This document shows positions 1 to 5,762 of a DNA stretch of 6,540 nucleotides, piece after piece; position 1 is the stretch's first letter, and each line of letters starts with the position of its first letter. Below the pieces are notes generated by a model. It saw nothing but the letters and a program-made list of their open reading frames with translations. It was not told where the DNA came from and did no database searches. The position numbers and the translations under genes were made by a program. Origin of the DNA: Methylophilus sp. (GTDB lineage Bacteria; Pseudomonadota; Gammaproteobacteria; Burkholderiales; Methylophilaceae); NCBI GenBank assembly GCA_027489475.1, contig JAIXZQ010000195.1, positions 1-6,540 of the forward strand. The letters run 5' to 3'.

Positions 1-1
1 T

Positions 2-298
2 CGTCCAGCGCCAGCCAAAAAAGCAGCCAGCGCGATCAAGGTGATAAATCAAACAGCTGTCAAAGTCAGTGATAAGCCCGCCAAAATTAAAATGGAACGC
101 GACAGTTTTACCATGCCCAAAGAGGAATATGCACAGATTGCAGTATTAAAAAAACGGTTAGAAAGTGTCGGCCAACCGGCGAAAAAAAGTGAGTTATTGC
201 GTGCTGGGCTGGCATTGTTGTCCAAGCTGGATGATGCCGCGCTGAAAGCCACCCTTGCGGCGGTGCCTACAATTAAAACCGGCAGACCCAAAAAATAA
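2..298 (+). CDS. Basic Lys/Ala-tailed protein with ribbon-helix-helix-like core (5' partial)
   Basis: The frame is open to the left edge, so the start is outside the window and 98 residues are visible. The first 30 or so are rich in Lys, Ala and Pro, like a disordered nucleic-acid-binding tail. Then come a short strand-like segment (DSFTMP, about residues 34-39), a long charged helix (about 40-57), and a second helix starting KKSELLRAGLALL. Strand-helix-helix is the ribbon-helix-helix layout, in which the strand contacts DNA and dimers form through the helices. The protein ends in the basic tail KTGRPKK. An in-frame GTG at 41 could start an 85-residue product, but it has no properly spaced ribosome binding site and the same composition continues upstream, so I prefer a start outside the window. 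I recall similar proteins annotated as hypothetical in betaproteobacteria. DNA binding is inferred from the fold pattern; no target or partner is visible. The gene converges on the SixA gene. Confidence 0.75.
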   Translation, partial: RPAPAKKAASAIKVINQTAVKVSDKPAKIKMERDSFTMPKEEYAQIAVLKKRLESVGQPAKKSELLRAGLALLSKLDDAALKATLAAVPTIKTGRPKK

Positions 299-315
299 GC
301 TGCGACTGTTGCAGC
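299..315 (+). terminator. Weak hairpin directly after the left-edge gene
   Basis: Immediately after the TAA stop, GCTGCGA and TTGCAGC can pair around a CTG loop, giving seven pairs including one G-U. The following bases (GTCTGTCT) are only mildly T-rich, so this is a poor intrinsic terminator. The position, right behind a stop in a convergent gap, is what suggests the role. Confidence 0.3.
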
Positions 316-493
316 GTCTGTCTAGGTGCTGCTATATGGTGACTGGGGGTAATAAACGCGCAGTATTTTTTGCTGGCGGTCACCGGTCTTGAAGCAGAGC
401 AACTCACCAGCGATTACACCCACCCAGTCGGCTTTAAAGCGCGCCGACTGCGCACGGATGCATAGGATGAAGGCCAGGCAGACGCACTCAAAT

Positions 494-519
494 GCACGAT
501 GGCGATGCCATGGGTGTGC
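494..519 (-). terminator. Possible hairpin downstream of sixA, no U-tract
   Basis: In the minus-strand transcript, beginning 17 nt past the sixA stop, GCAC pairs with GTGC and, inside an internal loop, ATGGC pairs with GCCAT around a three-base loop. No run of U follows, so it is not a standard Rho-independent terminator. It could protect the 3' end or be chance. It is listed because the end of the minus-strand gene string must lie near here. Confidence 0.22.
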
Positions 520-536
520 GAAAAGCAACCCTTCAA

Positions 537-1001
537 TTAATCGATTAAATCTGGGCTTTGAACGCTATACAGCTTGTAGGGTGGGCCTGCTTTGGGTAGC
601 CGCAGCCACCAAATCGCACCTTTTTTGATACTGATTTGACCCTCAGGCAAGCCCAGACAGCGGGCAGCCAACTCCCCCATCCACGGCTGATGACCGACCA
701 GCATGACGCTGTCGAATGGACTGCTGTCCAACATGTGCAGAATAGGGTCAATCGGCCGTTCGGGCGACAACCGGCTGTCAGGCTGCCAATCTTCGCCCCA
801 ATACTCAACGGTTTCTTGCGTGCGTGTGGCAGGACTCACCAGCACATAGGTCTGCTTAGGGGCATATTTTTTAAGCCAGGCCGCCATTTGTTTGGCTTGT
901 TTATGGCCTTTTTTAGTCAAGGGGCGTGCCAAGTCAGACGCGCCATGCTGGAGCACTTCAGCTTCGGCATGGCGCCATAAAATCAAATGTTTAACGGTCA
1001 T
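537..1001 (-). CDS. sixA: SixA-type phosphohistidine phosphatase
   Basis: The product is 154 residues, close to the roughly 160 of E. coli SixA, and is a single histidine-phosphatase (phosphoglycerate mutase-like) domain without the extra cap of larger family members. The catalytic signature is reduced to LWRHAEAE, with R10 and nucleophile H11. Second-half landmarks are SPATRTQET with R60 and VGHQPWM with H104, the second catalytic His. Known SixA enzymes remove phosphate from phosphohistidine on proteins such as the ArcB HPt domain or the nitrogen-PTS protein NPr; the target here cannot be read from the sequence. The start is fixed by an in-frame TGA 9 nt upstream. An AGAGG lies about 14 nt before the ATG, too far to be ideal, so coupling to ppk, which ends 20 nt upstream, is likely. 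The family call is firm; the biological target is unknown. Confidence 0.92.
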   Translation of the reverse strand: MTVKHLILWRHAEAEVLQHGASDLARPLTKKGHKQAKQMAAWLKKYAPKQTYVLVSPATRTQETVEYWGEDWQPDSRLSPERPIDPILHMLDSSPFDSVMLVGHQPWMGELAARCLGLPEGQISIKKGAIWWLRLPKAGPPYKLYSVQSPDLID

Positions 1002-1021
1002 GGCTGCTCATATTGCCTCTG

Positions 1022-3085
1022 TTACATAGAGTGATACTGCTGCAACAATACGGTTTGGCAGGACAGCGATTCACTGCCGTCGCTGCGCTGTGACACAGGG
1101 TGATATTGACCCTGCGCCTGCAAGCACCACGCATCTTGATTATCTTGCAGATAGAGCGCCAAGCTCTCGCGGTAGATGCGCTGTTGCATGGCAGCGTCTT
1201 TTATCGGCCACGCCAACTCCACACGGCGCATCATATTACGGCTCATCCAGTCTGCACTGGAAAGCCACATCTGCACCTGACCATCCAGCGCAAAATAAAA
1301 CACCCGCGAATGCTCAAGCAAACGGCCAACAATGGAACGCACGCGGATACGGCCTTTAAGCACAGGCGCATCCACCGGCAAAATGCAGGCCCCACGCACA
1401 ATCAAATCAATCTCTACTCCCGCGGTAGCGGCTTTCATCAGCGCAGTGACCAGCGGCACATCGGTCAGTGCGTTCATTTTGGCAATCACCCGTGCTGACT
1501 TGCCTTGACGCGCAATGCGCTGGGCTTTTTCGAGCTGTTTAATCAAACTGCGCTGCAAGGTAAAGGGCGCAACCAGCAATTGTTTTAATGGCGGCAGCGG
1601 TAACTCACTGGTTAAATGACGAAACACGGCCTCCATTTCACGCGTCAAGGTGTCGTCCGCCGTCAACATGCTCCAGTCGGTATAGAGCCGCGTGGTTTTG
1701 GGGTTGTAATTGCCGGTAGACAAATGACCGTAGCGCTGAATCCGCTTCCCCTCGCGCCGCATAATCAGCAACATTTTGGCGTGCGTCTTCAGTCCGACCA
1801 CGCCATACACCACCTGCGCGCCCACTGACTCCAATGCCTCCGCCCAGTTAATATTGGCCTCTTCATCAAAACGGGCCTTAAGCTCTACCACCACCAACAC
1901 TTCTTTGCCACGACTCACCGCCTGCTGTAACAACCTGAGCATGCGCGGATCGGCGCCGGTGCGATAAATGGTCATGCGTATGGCTAACACATCATCGTCT
2001 TTCACAGCTTCTTCAAGCAGTTGTATCACCACCTCAAAACTCTCGTAAGGCTGATGCAGCAATAAGTCTTGCCCCCGCATCTGCGCCAACAACGACAAGT
2101 TTTTCTTGATATGTTGCGGCCAGCGCGGCTGAAACGGCACGAATTTGAGATGGTCGCCTTTAGCCAAATCCGGCAGTTGAATCAAGCGCCCCAAGTTGAC
2201 CGGGCCATTGACGCGATAGAGCGCCAAGGCAGGCAAATTGAACTGTTTAAGCAAAAACTCAGACAAGGTGTCATCACATTCTTGTGTCACCTCTAAGCGC
2301 ACCGCTTCACCGTATTGGCGATGCGCTAACTCCTCACGCAATGCTGTGCGCAAGTTAATCACATCATCCTCATCCACCTCTAAATCGCTGTTGCGGGTGA
2401 CCCTGAATTGCGAGAAATGCAAAATGGTTGCGCCCTCAAACAACACATGCAGATTGGCGCGGATAATACTGGTGAGCGAGACAAAACATTGCTCACCTTT
2501 GCTGACGGCGGGCGGCAGTTGCACCAATCTGGGCACCACGCGCGGCGCGCGTACAATGGCAATTTTTTCTTCGCCGGCGACGGCAATGCGCACGATAAAA
2601 TTCAGTGATTTATTGGCCACCTGCGGAAACGGATGTGACGGGTCTAGCGAAACAGGCATTAAAAACGGCAACACTTCACGCTTAAAGTAGTGGCTCACCC
2701 AAAGCGTTTGTTCAGGGGTGCGCACACTGCCAGACACCAGATGAATGCGTTCTTCTGCCAAGGCGGGCATTAAGGCGGTGTTAAATAAATCGTATTGCTG
2801 CGCAACCAGCGCTTGTGCCATCTCAGCTACTTGCTCGCAGGTGCCTGCCGTTACCGGGCCACTGGCCACCCCTTGCTGATAAGCCTCCATTTGCAGCGGC
2901 ATGCGCACTTCAAAAAACTCATCCAGATTATTTGAGACGATACATAAGAAGCGCAACCGCTCAAGCAAGGGATAATCAGGACGCTGTGCCAGCGAGAGCA
3001 CCCGCGCGTTGAAACTGAGAATGCTGAGATCGCGGTCAAGCAAAAGGGGGGCGGATTTCATGTCGATTATTTTAGCGACAACCAT
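1022..3085 (-). CDS. ppk: Polyphosphate kinase 1 (PPK1)
   Basis: The enzyme reversibly makes inorganic polyphosphate from ATP through a phosphohistidine. At 687 residues it matches the usual length (E. coli about 688) and has the expected order: N domain (about 1-110, with SNNLDEFFEVR), H domain (to about 320), then the two phospholipase-D-like C1 and C2 domains. Key residues fall at the E. coli numbers: R375 (IYRTG), R405 (ELKARFDEEANI), autophosphorylated H435 (LKTHAK), Y468 (RLYTD) and H592 (LLEHSR). Nothing essential is missing. The start is uncertain: the ATG at 3085 has only a weak, very close GAG, and an in-frame ATG at 3061 (residue 9, MKSAPLLLDRDLS) gives an N-terminus more typical of the family and sits better with the Pho box-like site at 3096-3113. 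It lies 69 nt after the photolyase gene and 20 nt before sixA, probably co-transcribed with the latter. Confidence 0.97.
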   Translation of the reverse strand: MVVAKIIDMKSAPLLLDRDLSILSFNARVLSLAQRPDYPLLERLRFLCIVSNNLDEFFEVRMPLQMEAYQQGVASGPVTAGTCEQVAEMAQALVAQQYDLFNTALMPALAEERIHLVSGSVRTPEQTLWVSHYFKREVLPFLMPVSLDPSHPFPQVANKSLNFIVRIAVAGEEKIAIVRAPRVVPRLVQLPPAVSKGEQCFVSLTSIIRANLHVLFEGATILHFSQFRVTRNSDLEVDEDDVINLRTALREELAHRQYGEAVRLEVTQECDDTLSEFLLKQFNLPALALYRVNGPVNLGRLIQLPDLAKGDHLKFVPFQPRWPQHIKKNLSLLAQMRGQDLLLHQPYESFEVVIQLLEEAVKDDDVLAIRMTIYRTGADPRMLRLLQQAVSRGKEVLVVVELKARFDEEANINWAEALESVGAQVVYGVVGLKTHAKMLLIMRREGKRIQRYGHLSTGNYNPKTTRLYTDWSMLTADDTLTREMEAVFRHLTSELPLPPLKQLLVAPFTLQRSLIKQLEKAQRIARQGKSARVIAKMNALTDVPLVTALMKAATAGVEIDLIVRGACILPVDAPVLKGRIRVRSIVGRLLEHSRVFYFALDGQVQMWLSSADWMSRNMMRRVELAWPIKDAAMQQRIYRESLALYLQDNQDAWCLQAQGQYHPVSQRSDGSESLSCQTVLLQQYHSM

Positions 3086-3095
3086 GCGCTCTATT

Positions 3096-3113
3096 GTGAC
3101 AGTTTTATGAAAT
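3096..3113 (-). promoter_or_regulatory. Putative Pho box (PhoB site) upstream of ppk
   Basis: On the minus strand this reads ATTTCAT, AAAA, CTGTCAC. It matches the classic Pho box pattern (two CTGTCA-type 7-mers separated by four A/T bases) at 16 of 18 positions, with a perfect second half. PhoB control of ppk is known in several bacteria. The site ends only 10 nt before the ATG at 3085, so a PhoB-activated transcript would start inside the annotated 5' end, favouring the ATG at 3061; TAAAAT just before that codon is a possible -10 but about 21 nt from the box, longer than usual. A weak conventional promoter (TTGCAG at 3126-3131, CATAAA at 3104-3109, 16-nt spacer) would overlap the box instead. 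Activation or repression cannot be decided by eye. Confidence 0.42.
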
Positions 3114-3154
3114 AATGCCAGACGACTGCAAGAGCCATGACACGCGCAACCCCG

Positions 3155-4702
3155 CTACAATGCATCAATCTGCTGAAGCTGCTGGCGCGCCTGCTGCATA
3201 ATCGCATCGCGCGCTTCTGCATCCATCTTGGCGACATGTTTAACCATCAATGTGGTGCGCGGATTGCCTGCCAAAAAGGCTTCATGTTTGATTAAAAAAG
3301 CCCAATACAAGGTAGTAAATGGGCAGGCGCGTGACCCGGTTTTGAGTTTGGGGTCGTAGCGACAGCCTTGACAATAATTGCTCATGCGCTGGATATAGGC
3401 GCCGCTGGCGACATAGGGTTTGCTGGTAAAGCGTCCGCCATTGGCAAACAGCGCCATGCCTGCCACATTCGGCAGTTCTACCCACTCCACGGCATCTACA
3501 TAGACCGCCAAGAACCAGTCAGCCACTTGTTGCGGCGACAACTCCGCCAGCGTAGAGAATAAGCCTATCACCATCAGACGTTGAATATGGTGCGCGTAGC
3601 CGGTGCGCAAAGTTTGACCGATGGATTGTGATAAACACTGCATCTGGGTCTGGCCATGCCAAAACCAAGCAGGCAGGTCACGTTGATGCTGAAAAAAATT
3701 CGCCGTTTTGAGCTTGGGCATATCTAACCAATACATGCCGCGCACAAACTCGCGCCAGCCCAATATCTGCCGGATAAACCCCTCGGCACTGGCCAAAGAG
3801 GCGTGACCTTGTCGATAGGCCTGCTCCGCCGCCACAATCACTTCACGCGGATCTAGCAGTTTAAGATTGAGCGCTGACGCCAACAGTGAATGCCAGAGTG
3901 TTGGCTGGTCTTGCCACATGGCGTCTTGATAAGGCCCAAACAAGGGCAGCTTGTGCTGAATAAAATGGTCGAGTAACACCAAAGCCTGACTGCGCGTGAC
4001 CGGCCATTGAAACGACGCCAACTCCCCAGCATGTTGACTGAAGCGCTGCTTGACCACGGTCATCACAGTCGAGGTGATGGCATCTGGGCTAAACACCGGC
4101 GGCGCAATCACCCCTTGCGGGCCATTTTTGGCAAAGGATTGTCGATTATCGTGGTCGTAATTCCACGCGCCGCCTTCGGGCACCTCGCCTTGCATCAAAC
4201 TGCCGGTCTGCTTGCGCATGCTGCGGTAAAAAAACTCCATGCGCAAACTGCCCTGTTTACCGCCATATTGACTGGCCCAACGCTGAAACTGAGCCGTGCT
4301 GCAAATAAAATGGCTGTCTGGCAAGATATCAAGCGGCAGCTTGGCTTGCGCTGCCACGGCAATGGCCGCTTGCAATACCCGCCAGTCTCCCGGTTCACAC
4401 AGGCGCAGCCGCTGCGGCTGATGCTGCGTAATCTCCGCCTGCCACACACTGGCTAAGTCAGGATACTCGTGCGTCTCTAATGCATAGTAAGTGAGCGGCC
4501 AACCTTGCGCGCGCAAGCTGTCAGCAAAATGCCGCATGGCAGATAAAAACAGCGTAATGCGTTGTGGATGTGACCAGACGTGGGTAGATTCTTGCATCAC
4601 CTCGGCCATCAGCACATGGTCTTGCGCCGGGTCAAAGTCTTGTAATGCCGGGTTATCCAAGGTCAGTTGGTCACCCAAAATCACAATCAGGTGGCGGGTC
4701 AT
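3155..4702 (-). CDS. FeS-BCP family cryptochrome/photolyase (PhrB/CryPro type, probable (6-4) photolyase)
   Basis: This 515-residue flavoprotein belongs to the bacterial iron-sulfur cryptochrome/photolyase group, of which Agrobacterium PhrB is a characterised (6-4) photolyase carrying FAD, a [4Fe-4S] cluster and a lumazine antenna. The N-terminal Rossmann-like antenna domain opens MTRHLIVILGDQL; the helical FAD domain covers about residues 200-515. Four Cys (C356, C444, C447, C460) have the same spacing as the PhrB ligands C350, C438, C441 and C454. H371-H372 (GYAHHIQR) match the PhrB active-site His pair, and W348 and W396 match its reported electron-transfer Trp residues; these PhrB positions are from memory. 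The start is the ATG overlapping the DUF2256 stop (ATGA), with AAGGG at 4709-4713 six nt upstream; a longer TTG start at 4729 is less likely. Repair of (6-4) photoproducts is inferred by family; a light-sensing role is possible. Confidence 0.93.
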   Translation of the reverse strand: MTRHLIVILGDQLTLDNPALQDFDPAQDHVLMAEVMQESTHVWSHPQRITLFLSAMRHFADSLRAQGWPLTYYALETHEYPDLASVWQAEITQHQPQRLRLCEPGDWRVLQAAIAVAAQAKLPLDILPDSHFICSTAQFQRWASQYGGKQGSLRMEFFYRSMRKQTGSLMQGEVPEGGAWNYDHDNRQSFAKNGPQGVIAPPVFSPDAITSTVMTVVKQRFSQHAGELASFQWPVTRSQALVLLDHFIQHKLPLFGPYQDAMWQDQPTLWHSLLASALNLKLLDPREVIVAAEQAYRQGHASLASAEGFIRQILGWREFVRGMYWLDMPKLKTANFFQHQRDLPAWFWHGQTQMQCLSQSIGQTLRTGYAHHIQRLMVIGLFSTLAELSPQQVADWFLAVYVDAVEWVELPNVAGMALFANGGRFTSKPYVASGAYIQRMSNYCQGCRYDPKLKTGSRACPFTTLYWAFLIKHEAFLAGNPRTTLMVKHVAKMDAEARDAIMQQARQQLQQIDAL

Positions 4703-4857
4703 TGCGTACCCTTGCTCGCGCGGCGGCAACGCTCAGAACAGTATTTGACCTCCGCCCAGTTTTTTGCCCAAGCTTTGCGCCAGGTCATGGGCTTGCCGCA
4801 CTGCACGCAGGGTTTGCTGGGCAGGCTACTTTTGTTTCCTTTAAAAGAGGCAGTCAT
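4699..4857 (-). CDS. DUF2256 small Cys4 zinc-ribbon-like protein
   Basis: A 52-residue basic protein, easily missed because of its size. C17 and C20 (CVQC) and C40 and C44 (CSERC) form a CxxC plus CxxxC set typical of a small zinc-binding fold. Between them lies the family core, TWRKAWAKNWAEVKYCSERC, which I recognise as the DUF2256 pattern (TWRKKW, W-x-x-VKYCS-x-RCR). Function is unknown. The ATG follows the triosephosphate isomerase stop by 3 nt; the only Shine-Dalgarno-like bases (GTGAGG) include that stop and end one nt from the ATG, so re-initiation by ribosomes leaving tpiA is likely. Its own TGA overlaps the photolyase ATG (ATGA). I recall DUF2256 genes near cryptochrome/photolyase genes in other proteobacteria, which suggests a role with the flavoprotein, perhaps in nucleic-acid binding or cofactor handling; that is inference. 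Confidence 0.88.
   Translation of the reverse strand: MTASFKGNKSSLPSKPCVQCGKPMTWRKAWAKNWAEVKYCSERCRRASKGTQ
4709..4713 (-). promoter_or_regulatory. Ribosome binding site deciding the photolyase start
   Basis: AAGGG on the minus strand lies six nt before the ATG at 4702, inside the DUF2256 coding sequence. It supports that ATG over the in-frame TTG at 4729. Confidence 0.7.
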
Positions 4858-4860
4858 GCC

Positions 4861-5688
4861 TCACTGACTAAAGGCAGGCGGGGATGGTTCCAAAGCTGCG
4901 GTCTTTTGTGCCAAACACTGGTTGGCGGTCTGGCAGATGGCGATAAAATCCTCAGCCACCAACGCGGCTCGACCAATCAACCCACCGTCAATATCGGGCA
5001 TGCTGAGTAAGCTGTGGGCATTGTGAGGCGCCATACTGCCGCCGTAGACAATACGAATATGCTCGGCAAATTCACGGTCGCGCTCAGCCACCATCATGCG
5101 GATAAAGGCGTGCATGCGCTGCGCCTGTTCTGGCGTCGCATGCTCTCCGGTGCCGATGGCCCACACAGGTTCATAGGCAATCACCATATTGAATTTTTTT
5201 GCCAGCGCAAAGGCTTCATCATCCAGCCCATACACCACATTAAGCATCTGGTTACGCACAATCAGCTCAGCCATATGGCCATCGCGTTCATCCAAGGTCT
5301 CGCCCACGCAAAAAATGGGCGTGAGGCCGGCATGTAGCGCATTGAGCAGGCGCTTGGTCGCAACCTGATTGCTTTCTAGTTTTAGCGCACGCCGCTCAGA
5401 ATGGCCAATAATGGTATAGGTACAGCCAAATTCCGCCACCATCTTGGCCGAAATGCATGAGGTAAAAGCACCTTCAGTAAACTGGCTGACATTTTGTGCG
5501 CCCCAACCGATGCCAGAATCTTGCAACACCGTTTGTGCCTGATGCAGATAGACAAACGGCAAACAAACGGCAGTATCCACCCCAGACAAAGCGGGTAGCT
5601 CTTGCTTCAACCGATTGAGCAGCCGCTGGTTTTCTAACAAACTGCCATGCAGCTTCCAGTTACCGACGACTAATTTTTTTCTCTTCAT
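4861..5688 (-). CDS. tpiA: Triosephosphate isomerase, with divergent loops 3 and 8
   Basis: It interconverts glyceraldehyde-3-phosphate and dihydroxyacetone phosphate. The 275 residues exceed the usual 250 or so because of a C-terminal tail (about 258-275, Ala/Pro/Ser-containing). The catalytic set is intact: N10 and K12 (GNWKLHG), H96 (IIGHSERR), E173 (AYEPVWAIGTG) with the loop 6 lid at 174-181, and YGGS at 215-218. Departures from consensus: loop 3, normally TGE in AFTGE(V/I)S, reads T76-S77-C78; the stretch after SERR reads ALKLESNQ rather than the usual form with GE; loop 8, normally VGGAS, reads I238-G239-R240-A241-A242, placing Arg where a phosphate-binding Gly is expected. It may be a second, specialised isomerase rather than the main copy, often found beside secG in proteobacteria. 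The start is well supported by AAGGA six nt upstream. It follows the aldolase gene by 74 nt and runs straight into DUF2256. Confidence 0.95.
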   Translation of the reverse strand: MKRKKLVVGNWKLHGSLLENQRLLNRLKQELPALSGVDTAVCLPFVYLHQAQTVLQDSGIGWGAQNVSQFTEGAFTSCISAKMVAEFGCTYTIIGHSERRALKLESNQVATKRLLNALHAGLTPIFCVGETLDERDGHMAELIVRNQMLNVVYGLDDEAFALAKKFNMVIAYEPVWAIGTGEHATPEQAQRMHAFIRMMVAERDREFAEHIRIVYGGSMAPHNAHSLLSMPDIDGGLIGRAALVAEDFIAICQTANQCLAQKTAALEPSPPAFSQ

Positions 5689-5694
5689 GACGCG

Positions 5695-5699
5695 TCCTT
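5695..5699 (-). promoter_or_regulatory. Shine-Dalgarno of tpiA
   Basis: AAGGA on the minus strand, six nt before the ATG at 5688, is the best ribosome binding site in the window and fixes the tpiA start. Confidence 0.75.
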
Positions 5700-5762
5700 A
5701 CTTCTTGCATCTGTGGGAGGTCTGACAACAACCGCATCTGGGCTGCGCCAATCCGCCCTTGA

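Larger units (their letters stand above)
299..536. other. Convergent intergenic gap without a supported gene
   Basis: This 238-base gap separates the stops of two converging genes. It holds the two weak hairpins listed separately. No reading frame in it has a recognisable domain or a credible ribosome binding site. One plus-strand frame is open over 343-537 except for a single TAG at 463-465, which could be a decayed gene fragment or chance. Confidence 0.6.

Noticed and set aside
41..298. GTG at 41 as the true start of the left-edge gene
   Set aside because: The frame is open further left with the same Lys/Ala-rich composition, and the AAG bases before the GTG directly abut it, leaving no usable spacing for a ribosome binding site.
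636..980. 114-residue plus-strand frame
   Set aside because: Antisense to sixA, which has both catalytic His motifs in the other strand.
1100..1498. 132-residue plus-strand frame
   Set aside because: Antisense to the conserved C2 domain of polyphosphate kinase; no domain and no ribosome binding site. Shadow frame.
2238..2690. 150-residue plus-strand frame
   Set aside because: Antisense to the H domain of polyphosphate kinase; its Ser/Thr-rich composition is an antisense artefact.
3104..3131. Sigma-70 promoter TTGCAG / CATAAA before ppk
   Set aside because: Only 3 of 6 and 4 of 6 matches; mentioned in the Pho box entry but not annotated by itself.
4007..4456. 149-residue plus-strand frame
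   Set aside because: It lies wholly inside and antisense to the photolyase gene, whose motifs are clear; its product has no recognisable pattern. Shadow frame.
4703..4729. TTG start giving the photolyase nine extra N-terminal residues
   Set aside because: The ATG at 4702 has a well-spaced AAGGG, overlaps the DUF2256 stop, and yields the family-like N-terminus MTRHLIVILGDQL.
5738..5760. Hairpin GGGC/GCCC in the fba-tpiA gap as a terminator
   Set aside because: Only a four-base stem with a large loop and no U-tract; not enough to call.
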